DNA of 7,928 nucleotides from Alphaproteobacteria bacterium (GTDB lineage: Bacteria; Pseudomonadota; Alphaproteobacteria; JABAAW01), in NCBI GenBank assembly GCA_014239005.1, contig JABAAA010000054.1, positions 1 through 7,928 on the forward strand, in the 5' to 3' direction. Both the position numbers and the translations under genes were made by a program. Shown piece after piece: positions 1 to 6,817 of the stretch; the stretch's first letter is position 1, and each line of letters starts with the position of its first letter. The notes under the pieces are model-generated. The model did not search any database. It had not been told where the DNA came from and worked only from the letters and a program-made list of their open reading frames with translations.

Positions 1-98
1 ATCTTCGTCTTGCCCAATCCCTGCTCGTGAAACAGCGCCGCATACTCCCAGTTCTTCACAGCCTCAACAGCCTGCAACTGGTAGGCAAAGGGCTCCAT
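1..98 (-). CDS. SNF2-like / superfamily 2 DEAD/DEAH helicase, N-terminal fragment cut by the window edge
   Basis: Reading leftwards from an ATG at 98-96, the frame stays open for 32 codons to the window edge. The start is supported by a strong AGGAGG (104-109 on the plus strand) five bases upstream. The peptide begins MEPFAYQLQAVEAV, a Q-type motif as found at the start of SNF2-like helicase cores, and reaches a Walker A loop EQGLGKTK at residues 25-32. Placing motif I within 32 residues of the N-terminus means there is no extra N-terminal domain. The family uses ATP hydrolysis to translocate on or remodel DNA; the substrate here is unknown. It lies 35 bp downstream of a PD-(D/E)XK nuclease-like gene on the same strand, so the two probably form an operon. 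The remaining motifs (DEAH, motif VI) lie outside the window, so the exact subfamily is not settled. Helicase assignment is fairly secure; a defence role is inference. Confidence 0.72.
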   Translation of the reverse strand, partial: MEPFAYQLQAVEAVKNWEYAALFHEQGLGKTK

Positions 99-103
99 CC
101 TTG

Positions 104-109
104 CCTCCT
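104..109 (-). promoter_or_regulatory. Shine-Dalgarno site of the edge helicase gene
   Basis: The minus strand reads AGGAGG here, five bases before the ATG at 98. This perfect anti-16S match fixes the start of the partial helicase gene and shows that the host uses ordinary Shine-Dalgarno initiation inside operons. That contrasts with the first gene of the same unit, which lacks such a site. Confidence 0.75.
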
Positions 110-133
110 CACGCTCATGAGCAAAAGCAATCG

Positions 134-574
134 TCACGAATCGCCCTCTGTGCTGTCCCAGCCCGTTTGGTCGATCACATGCCAGCGAATACTTCTCGCT
201 CCGTCAGCACGTCTCACCATCAGCCGAGCCAATCCTATGCTAGCCAACGGCACGGCAACAATCAGCACTGCCTTACGCTTTGTCGTCGTCTTGCGACCCG
301 CCTCGTCGGAAAATCGAGCCAAATAGCGAATATAGGCAGCAATCTGCTCGTTGCTACGAAGCGAGGCCAGGTCTCTCGCTGTCTTTGCCTCGCCAATGAT
401 GCAGAAATTCTTCCTTCGAGCCGAGAAGTCAGGACGAAAACCCTCGACGCTCATGGGCTTCTCGGTGTCAGGAGTGTCGACGCGCACAAGCCATTCTCCT
501 TCCTGCACACCATAATGCGTGTCGGCAAAAACGCGGATCGCTTTCAGCAGAGCGTCATGTTTCTCACTCGGCAT
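134..574 (-). CDS. Small PD-(D/E)XK nuclease-like protein, 146 aa, upstream of a helicase
   Basis: No named family is recognised with certainty, but the central region carries a clear PD-(D/E)XK signature: RPDF (Asp49), a hydrophobic strand, then IIGEAKT (Glu62, Lys64), followed by a helix SLRSNEQIAAYIRYL with Gln77 where many restriction and VRR-NUC-type nucleases have a conserved polar residue. A second hydrophobic strand (AVLIVAVPL, 102-110) fits the core sheet. There is no signal peptide or membrane segment, so a cytosolic DNA-acting enzyme is expected. Start ATG at 574 is the only good choice: an in-frame stop lies at 586-584 and there is no Shine-Dalgarno. The next gene, 35 bp downstream, encodes a helicase, so the pair may act as a nuclease-helicase machine. 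A competing plus-strand frame over the same bases has no protein-like features. The fold is well supported; nuclease activity and target are inference. Confidence 0.72.
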   Translation of the reverse strand: MPSEKHDALLKAIRVFADTHYGVQEGEWLVRVDTPDTEKPMSVEGFRPDFSARRKNFCIIGEAKTARDLASLRSNEQIAAYIRYLARFSDEAGRKTTTKRKAVLIVAVPLASIGLARLMVRRADGARSIRWHVIDQTGWDSTEGDS

Positions 575-701
575 TGAGGCAGGCTAGCACGTGCGACAAA
601 CAATAGGCAAAGCACACATCTGCCAATCTCTTTATCTCAATCTTTCTTTTATTCGCGCAAAATTTTTGAAAATTTAAGTCTTTTGAAGAAAAAAGCCCAT
701 T

Positions 702-722
702 TTTCAAGGAAATTCCTTGAAA
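702..722. repeat. Perfect palindrome, candidate operator for the XRE regulator
   Basis: TTTCAAGGAA (702-711), a single central base, then TTCCTTGAAA (713-722) form two perfect 10-bp arms. The one-base centre is too tight for a hairpin loop, which favours a binding site for a dimeric protein over a terminator. It is centred about 63 bp upstream of the predicted transcription start of the regulator gene, a typical position for an activator site, and 18 bp separate it from the -35 hexamer. An obvious candidate ligand is the HTH protein encoded just downstream, but no binding data exist here. Confidence 0.5.
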
Positions 723-739
723 TTTTTTTTAAAAAAATC

Positions 740-768
740 TTGACAATCCATTTTTTTATTCATACATT
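740..768 (+). promoter_or_regulatory. Sigma70-type promoter of the regulator / R-M operon
   Basis: A perfect -35 hexamer TTGACA (740-745) is followed, after 17 bp, by TACATT (763-768; 4 of 6 matches to TATAAT). Initiation about seven bases further on falls at 775, the A of the regulator's ATG, so the transcript would be leaderless. A short direct repeat ATTCATA at 758-764 and 766-772 overlaps the -10 element and could be a second protein site. Confidence 0.55.
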
Positions 769-774
769 CATAAA

Positions 775-1164
775 ATGAGTGAACGAAAAACGCCTTCTGC
801 TTCTGATGACCGGCTGATAGAAGTTCGGCGTGTCGTCAAGGATGTATTAAAAGCCTATAAAATAAGCCAAGAAGAGCTAGGAATGAAGGCGGACGTATCA
901 CAATCCACTATCCACAGAGTGTTAGAAAGAAAAGTAAAAAAATGGAGTAAGAAGATTGAAAAATTATTCAATTATTCAAAAAATTTGCTTGCAGAAAATG
1001 CCGCTACCAGGCTTCAGCAAAGATGTGAGCAATATTTGGAAGAAGGAGGAAGAGAAACGCTTCTTGGCGATTTGATCTTTTTGTTGACGGAAGAGCAAAA
1101 ATACCACCTGAAAACGAAACCAAGTCAGCAAGCAGGACAAGAGAATGAAAAGCAAGATTCTTGA
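775..1164 (+). CDS. XRE-type helix-turn-helix transcriptional regulator, probable controller of the R-M gene
   Basis: A 129-residue DNA-binding protein. The helix-turn-helix lies at about residues 17-68: ISQEELGMKAD (30-40) as the positioning helix and VSQSTIHRVLERK (41-53) as the recognition helix, a pattern of the XRE/lambda-Cro class. The C-terminal half is charged and helical with no recognised domain and may serve in dimerisation. ATG 775 is the only good start and has no Shine-Dalgarno; a promoter places the transcription start on or beside it. Its TGA stop (1162-1164) lies 53 bp before the preferred ATG of the type ISP gene, and overlaps a possible TTG start of that gene, so co-transcription is likely. 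Small HTH proteins preceding restriction genes often act as controller proteins that time expression, and that is the inferred role here. The protein could also bind the palindrome upstream. Confidence 0.8.
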   Translation: MSERKTPSASDDRLIEVRRVVKDVLKAYKISQEELGMKADVSQSTIHRVLERKVKKWSKKIEKLFNYSKNLLAENAATRLQQRCEQYLEEGGRETLLGDLIFLLTEEQKYHLKTKPSQQAGQENEKQDS

Positions 1165-1206
1165 CCTTTTTGACTACGCAAAGGCAAACTTCTTCTCCCT
1201 TAACAC

Positions 1207-1211
1207 AAGGA
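1207..1211 (+). promoter_or_regulatory. Shine-Dalgarno site deciding the start of the type ISP gene
   Basis: AAGGA lies six bases before the ATG at 1218. The alternative upstream TTG at 1161 has no comparable site and would add 19 residues rich in Thr, Ser and Gln without family resemblance. This supports ATG 1218 as the true start. Confidence 0.6.
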
Positions 1212-1217
1212 AAAACC

Positions 1218-4200
1218 ATGTCAGGCATTGACGCTTTGTTGGAGAGAATTCGCACCATCTCCGAGACTTCGACTGAAAAAGGCAATCTCTTTGAAGATCT
1301 TATAGCCAAATGGCTTGTCACCGATCCGCTGCAGAAACAGGAATGCGAGAGAGTGCAACGATGGGCTGATTGGGCAAGAGAACATGGATACGATATAGGC
1401 GATATAGGCATTGACCTTGTCGCCACTCCCAGAGCCAAAGAGAACAAGGGGAAATTTATTGCCATACAGTGCAAGAACTACCGCCCTGAGCGTATACTCC
1501 AAGCGGGAGATATTGACTCTTTTTTAGCTTGCTCTTCCAACCACGAAAAGTTTTGCATGAGTCTTTTCATCGACACTACGGAAAGAAATTGGAGTGCCAA
1601 TGCTCGCATAAAAGCTGAAAAGCTGAGCACACCTCTGGTACGTATAAGCCTCCATGATTTGCGCAAGAGTGCTTGCGATTGGGACGCAATTGATGGCGCG
1701 AAAGGCGATTTCGTTTTGCCTCAAAAGGAGAAGAAGAAGCTGCGTCCATATCAACAGAAAGCGTTGGAAGGGGTTTGTTCCGGCTTTGAAAACAACGACC
1801 GAGGACAGCTGATTATGGCGTGCGGGACAGGCAAAACAATTGTCGCTCTTAAAATTGCCGAAAAAATCGCAGGCAAAGGTAAGCGTATTTTGTTTCTTGC
1901 TCCTTCTTTGTCCCTTGTTTCACAAACAATGCGAGAATGGGCAAATGACGCAGAGACAGCGTTGCGTTCCTTTGCTGTATGTAGCGATACGACAGTGGCG
2001 GATAGAAAGACAAACAAAGACCCGGAAAACGAAATTGATGATGATATTCACGACATCGCCTTTCCTGTTACAACAGATGCCTTAAAACTTGCGAACAACG
2101 CAAAAGATCACGACAATGAAAGGATGACAGTTGTATTTGCAACCTACCAGAGTCTTGATAAAATTCATCGTGCGCAAGAAAAAGGATTGCAGGATTTTGA
2201 CCTTGTCGTTTGTGACGAGGCGCATAAAACAACAGGGGTCGTTGAAGCAATTTCAGAAGATGACAAGAAAAACAAGAAGCTGAAAGATAAAAAATCTTCC
2301 AGCAGGTTCACGGACATCCACGAGCAGGTACGCGTCAATGACAAATATGAGGACTACATCAAGGGTAAGAAAAGGTTGTTTATGACCGCAACACCCAAAA
2401 TCTATGGAGTGAAGGTAAAGTCCCAATCCGTCAAAGAAGGGATGACATTGTACGGAATGGACAACGAGAAGTTTGGCGATGTATTTTTCTCCTACTCTTT
2501 TGGGGATGCTGTCAAGGAAGAAGTGTTAAGCAAATACGAGGTTGTTGTTCTGACAATGGACAAAAGCGTGATAGAAGACGACTTCTTGAAATCTATCACT
2601 GAAAAATACAAAGGTGTGAAAGTCGATGATGCAACAAGAATTATAGGGTGCTACAAGGCTCTTCAAGATACTAAGAATTGGTATGGCTTTAAGCAAAAAA
2701 AACGAATTGACCTCAATGGTGGAAAACCCTTACAAAAGGTTATCGCTTTCTGCCGTAGCATTTTATCTTCAAAATTTTTCAGCCAAGAATTTGACGCAAT
2801 CACCAAGAAGTATCTTGAACAAATCTCAACTTCCAACGGGAACCAATTTTCTTCCTGCGAAGTCCGCCATGTAGATGGAACAAATACCGCCAAAGAACGT
2901 AACGAACAGCTACACTGGCTTGGAGGGGATGTTGAAAACAAATGTCGTATCCTGTCAAACGCCCGTTGTCTGACCGAAGGAATTGATGTTCCCAGTCTTG
3001 ATGCTGTCATCTTCTTGCATGCTCGAAAATCACAGGTCGATATTGTCCAAAGCGTTGGACGTGTGATGCGAAAACTTAAAGGTAAAGAAAAAGGTTATGT
3101 AATTTTGCCTGTCGTTGTCAGTGATGTAGAAAAACCCGATCAAGAAGTAAGAAACAACAAGGCATACGAAGTTGTCTGGCAGGTGTTGAACGCTTTGAAA
3201 TCTCATGATAACCGTCTTGAGAATTCCATCAACAACGCAGAGCTCAGCGACAATATCTTCAATATATGGAGAAATTATATCTATATCGTTCCCGACCTGT
3301 CCGGAAAAAAAGAGAAGAATGGATACAAATTTGGAGATGCCTCTGCTGACGATGGAGCGGGGAGAGTAGATAGACGAAGAACAGAACAGCTGGCACTGGA
3401 AAGTAACGAAACGCTAATAAAAGCTGTTCGTCCTATTCTAGTCGAACAGTGTGGGAGCGGTAGATACTATAAGAAGTGGGGAGTAGATATCGCCACGATT
3501 GCGAAGTCTCAACTTTCTGTCATAAAACATGCGTTTGAAAAAGACAAAGAGAAAAAAGCGGTGTTTGATAAATTTCTTAAAGAAATACGAGATGGTTTGA
3601 ACAACGATGTCACTGAAGACAGTGCTATCGAAATGTTGTCACAACATCTAATTACAAAACCAGTTTTCGATAAACTTTTTTCTAAAGGCAAAAATTTTAT
3701 CGAGATGAACGTGGTGTCAAAAGCTATGCAAAGAATTGTAGAAATTCTTTACTCGGACGACTTAGTAAAACAAGCTACGAAAAATTTGTCAGAGCTATAT
3801 TTTGATATAGGACTTCGAACAGCTGACCTTAAGAATATCCATCATTTGGAAGGAAAGGAGAGAAACAGAGCCATGAAAATCAAACAAGATCTTATCCGTC
3901 AGCTGTATGACGATTTTTTTAGGAGTGCCTTCCCCGCCATGAGCAAAAAACTCGGCATCGCCTATACGCCTACAGAAGTTGTTGATTTTATTATTCACAG
4001 TACCAATTATTTTCTTAAAAAAGAATTTAAGAAAACACTTGGAAGCGAAGGAGTTCATATTATAGATCCCTTCACAGGAACAGGAACTTTCGTGACACGT
4101 CTCTTGCAAAGTGGCTTGATTGAAGAAAAAAACATGCTCTACAAATACAAGAACGAAATCCACGCAAACGAAATTGTTCTCCTTGCCTATTACATTGCCT

Positions 4201-6287
4201 CCATCAACATCGAAGATGCCTACCAGGGAATTGTCGGTGGTCGCTACACACCCTTTGAAGGAATATGCCTGACTGATACTTTTGCGATGCAAAGCAAAGA
4301 CGATCTTGTAGAAGAAATGATGCCTGACAACAGCAAAAGGCGTAGAAGGCAAAATACTTTGAACATTAAAGTTATCATTGGTAACCCTCCCTACAGGATA
4401 GGGCAGAAAAAAGAAGGAGATAACGCTCCAAACACAAGCTACCCAGAGTTGGACCAGAAAATTAAGGAGACATATGTTGCCAAATCAAAGGCAAGACGTA
4501 AAAGTTCGTTGTACGACAGCTATATTCGTTCTATTCGTTGGGCTAGCGATAGATTAGGAGGCAACGGAGGTATTGTAGGCTTCGTCACAAACAACAATTG
4601 GCTAGACAGTATAAGTGCGGATGGAATGCGTGAGTGTTTAGAAGAAGAGTGCAGTAGTTTGCATATCATCAATTTGCGTGGTAAATTCAAAGAAGGTGCA
4701 TCAAATAAAAATTCTAATACAGAAGGTAGTAATATCTTCGGGGTCAAAGTAGGTGTGTCCATTGTTTTCCTTGTTAAAAATCCAAAACATACAGGAATAG
4801 GAAAAATATTCTATTACGATATTAGCAAAGAGTTCCAAGGAAATATTAAAACCAAAGAAGACAAACTAGCATTTCTGTTGAAAATTAAGAGTGTGAAAAA
4901 TCTTATTAAGAATAATAAATTTTCCATAATCAAGCCTAATAATTTTCATGATTGGATTATAAAAAGAGACATTAGCATAGATTCTGCAATAAAAATCGGA
5001 AACAAAAAAAATAAAGATGAAACAGCGTTATTTGAAAATTATACACTAGGAGTTGGAACTAATAAAGACGCATGGTGCTACAATCCAAGTAGAAAAAAAT
5101 TGGAAGCCAATATTTCTAGGTTTATCAGGGAATACAATTTAAAATTAGACGATTGGAAAGAGAATTCAAAAAAGGATATTGATTTTTTTATTGCCAAAGT
5201 GAAAGAGAATATTTCTTTTACTCGTTCATTGCAAAAAGATTTTAAAGAAGGCAAACCGTTATCTAATGATGATGGACATTTTGCTGTCAGTTCTTATCGT
5301 CCTTTCTGCAAACAATGGTTGTTTTTCAGTTGTCGTTTGAATGAACAAACTTATCAAAACTTTCGTATTTTCCCTACCACCTCTTCAAACAACAGAACTA
5401 TTAATATTGCTGGAAAAAACCATCAGGACAATCAATTTGGAATCTACATGGTAGACACGCTTTCTGACCTGAATTTTCTTCCCTCAGGTGCTCAGTGTTT
5501 TCCTATTGCGCTTTACAAAAAAAGTAAACAGAAAAGTGTTGGAGATTCTTTGCCATTCAATCAATCTCGCCAAACTTCTGATAGCATCACTTGTTCTGGT
5601 CTAAAACATTTCCAAGATTTTTACGATAACAAGAAGATTGGTAAAGAAGACTTATTCTATTACGTCTACGCTGTCTTGCATAGCAAGAATTATAGGAAAA
5701 AATACGCTAAAAACTTGAATAAAAAAGATATAAAAATACCTGCTGTTGGTAAAGAAAATTTTTTTTGGACATTGTCAAAAGCAGGAAAAGAATTAGGTGA
5801 TCTGCATATCAGATATGAGGAAGCTGATATGTATTCTGTGGAATTTACCAAAGGTTGCTTGGAATTCAAAAAAAGTAAATCAAATAAGATGGCTTACTTT
5901 CGTGTTAATAAAATGATTTTCGGTAACCTTGAACATGACCGAACGATTGGCAAAGGCAAAAAAAAAGAAAAAGATTTGACAACCATCCATTACAACACAA
6001 ATATCTCTATAACAGGAATTCCATTGCGAGCCTATGATTACATCATCAGTGGTAAAAGTGCTATAAAGTGGGTTATGGAATATCAGTGTGTCAGGGACAA
6101 ATTGGTGAAAAATATTGGGAAGGATATGAATATCTCGGATATAGAGCCTTTCATCAGCGATGCGAATGACTTCGCCAACGAGACTATGGGAGACCCTGCT
6201 TATCCGCTAAAGCTACTTTTACGTGTCATCACGGTTAGTTTAAAAACGCTGGAGATTGTCGATAGTCTTCCTGAAGTAGAAGTATGA
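1218..6287 (+). CDS. Single-chain type ISP restriction-modification enzyme (nuclease, helicase, N6-adenine methyltransferase, target recognition)
   Basis: One polypeptide of about 1689 residues combining all R-M activities, as in the LlaBIII/LlaGI family; length is in the expected range. Residues are counted from ATG 1218. An Mrr-like PD-(D/E)XK nuclease occupies about 1-160, with GIDLVA (Asp66) and AIQCKNY (Gln84, Lys86). A superfamily 2 helicase follows: LRPYQQKAL Q-motif near 175, Walker A ACGTGKT at 201-207, DEAH at 333-336, TATP at 390-393 and motif VI QSVGRVMR at 611-618. After a helical coupler comes a gamma-class methyltransferase with motif I DPFTGTGTF (950-958) and motif IV NPPY (1056-1059), which implies adenine-N6 methylation. 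The C-terminal region (about 1250-1689) carries family landmarks such as SYRPF (1359-1363) and FYYVYAVLHS near 1480, and should recognise the target. Known members methylate one strand of an asymmetric site and, on unmodified DNA, translocate using ATP and cleave after head-on collision. All catalytic motifs are intact. The recognition half is far more AT-rich than the N-terminal part. A TTG start at 1161 is the alternative. Confidence 0.92.
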   Translation: MSGIDALLERIRTISETSTEKGNLFEDLIAKWLVTDPLQKQECERVQRWADWAREHGYDIGDIGIDLVATPRAKENKGKFIAIQCKNYRPERILQAGDIDSFLACSSNHEKFCMSLFIDTTERNWSANARIKAEKLSTPLVRISLHDLRKSACDWDAIDGAKGDFVLPQKEKKKLRPYQQKALEGVCSGFENNDRGQLIMACGTGKTIVALKIAEKIAGKGKRILFLAPSLSLVSQTMREWANDAETALRSFAVCSDTTVADRKTNKDPENEIDDDIHDIAFPVTTDALKLANNAKDHDNERMTVVFATYQSLDKIHRAQEKGLQDFDLVVCDEAHKTTGVVEAISEDDKKNKKLKDKKSSSRFTDIHEQVRVNDKYEDYIKGKKRLFMTATPKIYGVKVKSQSVKEGMTLYGMDNEKFGDVFFSYSFGDAVKEEVLSKYEVVVLTMDKSVIEDDFLKSITEKYKGVKVDDATRIIGCYKALQDTKNWYGFKQKKRIDLNGGKPLQKVIAFCRSILSSKFFSQEFDAITKKYLEQISTSNGNQFSSCEVRHVDGTNTAKERNEQLHWLGGDVENKCRILSNARCLTEGIDVPSLDAVIFLHARKSQVDIVQSVGRVMRKLKGKEKGYVILPVVVSDVEKPDQEVRNNKAYEVVWQVLNALKSHDNRLENSINNAELSDNIFNIWRNYIYIVPDLSGKKEKNGYKFGDASADDGAGRVDRRRTEQLALESNETLIKAVRPILVEQCGSGRYYKKWGVDIATIAKSQLSVIKHAFEKDKEKKAVFDKFLKEIRDGLNNDVTEDSAIEMLSQHLITKPVFDKLFSKGKNFIEMNVVSKAMQRIVEILYSDDLVKQATKNLSELYFDIGLRTADLKNIHHLEGKERNRAMKIKQDLIRQLYDDFFRSAFPAMSKKLGIAYTPTEVVDFIIHSTNYFLKKEFKKTLGSEGVHIIDPFTGTGTFVTRLLQSGLIEEKNMLYKYKNEIHANEIVLLAYYIASINIEDAYQGIVGGRYTPFEGICLTDTFAMQSKDDLVEEMMPDNSKRRRRQNTLNIKVIIGNPPYRIGQKKEGDNAPNTSYPELDQKIKETYVAKSKARRKSSLYDSYIRSIRWASDRLGGNGGIVGFVTNNNWLDSISADGMRECLEEECSSLHIINLRGKFKEGASNKNSNTEGSNIFGVKVGVSIVFLVKNPKHTGIGKIFYYDISKEFQGNIKTKEDKLAFLLKIKSVKNLIKNNKFSIIKPNNFHDWIIKRDISIDSAIKIGNKKNKDETALFENYTLGVGTNKDAWCYNPSRKKLEANISRFIREYNLKLDDWKENSKKDIDFFIAKVKENISFTRSLQKDFKEGKPLSNDDGHFAVSSYRPFCKQWLFFSCRLNEQTYQNFRIFPTTSSNNRTINIAGKNHQDNQFGIYMVDTLSDLNFLPSGAQCFPIALYKKSKQKSVGDSLPFNQSRQTSDSITCSGLKHFQDFYDNKKIGKEDLFYYVYAVLHSKNYRKKYAKNLNKKDIKIPAVGKENFFWTLSKAGKELGDLHIRYEEADMYSVEFTKGCLEFKKSKSNKMAYFRVNKMIFGNLEHDRTIGKGKKKEKDLTTIHYNTNISITGIPLRAYDYIISGKSAIKWVMEYQCVRDKLVKNIGKDMNISDIEPFISDANDFANETMGDPAYPLKLLLRVITVSLKTLEIVDSLPEVEV
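5958..5966 (+). repeat. A9 homopolymer inside the type ISP coding region
   Basis: Nine consecutive A bases encode Lys-Lys-Lys at residues 1581-1583 (from ATG 1218), in the C-terminal recognition region. One-base slippage would remove or replace the last roughly 107 residues. Two eight-base runs also occur in the gene: A8 at 2695-2702 and T8 at 5759-5766. The run itself is certain; a role in switching is speculative in so AT-rich a region. Confidence 0.4.
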
Positions 6288-6620
6288 GTATCTCTTTATT
6301 AGAAAGTTGGGGCTTATCTATTTCAATCCAAATTGTCGCATTTTCTGCTGTTGGGACTGGAAGAAGGTGTTGCCAAGCCGTTGAGGCAACGAACATGGTA
6401 GTGAGGATACCACCCTTGTTGAATTTCCTCGACAAACATGCTTCTGCTCAAGTCCGCACCAGTGCAGTTGAGTGAAAGCGCATATTACGCCTGCTCTTGG
6501 TTTCGCGGATAGTGATATAACCCTTGGTCTCGGCGCCATGCTAGTCTTTGGTAGTTTAAGATGCTCCCAATTGCTACCACTCTGATATCAAAAAGATTAC
6601 TGTCAAGATTCCCCTTGAAA

Positions 6621-6629
6621 TTATCCACA
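6621..6629 (+). other. Single DnaA-box-like nonamer TTATCCACA
   Basis: The nonamer is a perfect match to the canonical DnaA box. It stands alone: no second copy was seen by eye, and no iteron array or rep gene is nearby, so it does not support an origin. It may well be a chance occurrence. Confidence 0.25.
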
Positions 6630-6781
6630 GAAAATTGGTCTCGTGTATCGAAAATCTCCAAATCCACTCAAAAATTTCCGTCAACGAATCCTCGTAAACC
6701 GCAAAATCATCTAAAAGACGCACAAAACAAAGATTTTTAAAACTCATTTGCCTCATAGCACTCAAGCATGCTAGGCTACTA

Positions 6782-6800
6782 GTTGATCGTCCGTTGATCG
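6782..6800 (+). repeat. Direct repeat GTTGATCG with 11-bp period upstream of the small-gene pair
   Basis: GTTGATCG occurs at 6782-6789 and again at 6793-6800, separated by three bases, so the copies lie on the same face of the helix about one turn apart. The first copy contains TTGATC (6783-6788), which with GATAAC (6806-6811) and a 17-bp spacer makes a weak promoter aimed at the ATG at 6818. The repeat could be an operator or a coincidence. Confidence 0.4.
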
Positions 6801-6817
6801 ATAGAGATAACGCAGAC

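Larger units (their letters stand above)
575..774. promoter_or_regulatory. Divergent regulatory region between the nuclease-helicase unit and the R-M unit
   Basis: This 200-bp gap separates two divergently read units. From about 640 to 774 it is extremely AT-rich, with A and T tracts including T8A7 at 723-737, which suggests intrinsic DNA bending. It contains a perfect palindrome (702-722) and a promoter (740-768) facing right. On the left side, a weak minus-strand promoter can be proposed: TTGCCT at 610-605 and TAGCCT at 586-581 with an 18-bp spacer, which would start transcription near the nuclease ATG at 574. No gene or structural RNA is evident. Confidence 0.55.
6288..6817. other. Gene-poor spacer downstream of the type ISP gene
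   Basis: About 530 bp without a convincing gene. Short open frames exist on both strands, but they have no ribosome sites, no recognised motifs and odd residue content (Cys, Trp, Arg, Ser rich), so they are taken as chance. Visible items are a 6-bp inverted repeat GTTGCC/GGCAAC (6369-6374 and 6385-6390, loop 10) without a T-run, a single TTATCCACA nonamer (6621-6629), an AGCATGCT palindrome (6765-6772) and a direct repeat at 6782-6800. No clear rho-independent terminator follows the type ISP gene. GC content rises here compared with the recognition region, so this may be a junction where the R-M cassette meets older DNA. Confidence 0.5.

Noticed and set aside
101..577. Plus-strand open frame of 158 codons over the left region
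   Set aside because: It mirrors the minus-strand nuclease-like gene, lacks a ribosome site and recognisable motifs; the minus frame carries the PD...GEAK signature and leads into a helicase gene with a perfect Shine-Dalgarno.
1004..1474. Minus-strand open frame of 156 codons spanning the regulator/R-M junction
   Set aside because: It is antisense to two well-supported genes and has low-quality composition rich in Ser and Cys.
3795..4352. Minus-strand open frame of 185 codons
   Set aside because: It lies wholly inside the methyltransferase part of the type ISP gene, whose motifs are clear; the antisense product is Phe/Cys/Val rich and has no family resemblance.
6369..6390. GTTGCC/GGCAAC inverted repeat as a terminator for the R-M operon
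   Set aside because: The stem is only 6 bp with a 10-base loop and no T-run follows.
6284..6475. Plus-strand 63-codon frame overlapping the type ISP stop
   Set aside because: The ATG overlap suggested coupling, but the product is unlike a natural protein, has no recognised domain and no separate ribosome site.
6621..6629. DnaA box as evidence of a replication origin
   Set aside because: It is a single copy with no iterons, no AT-rich unwinding element arranged around it and no replication gene; one match in 8 kb is not improbable.
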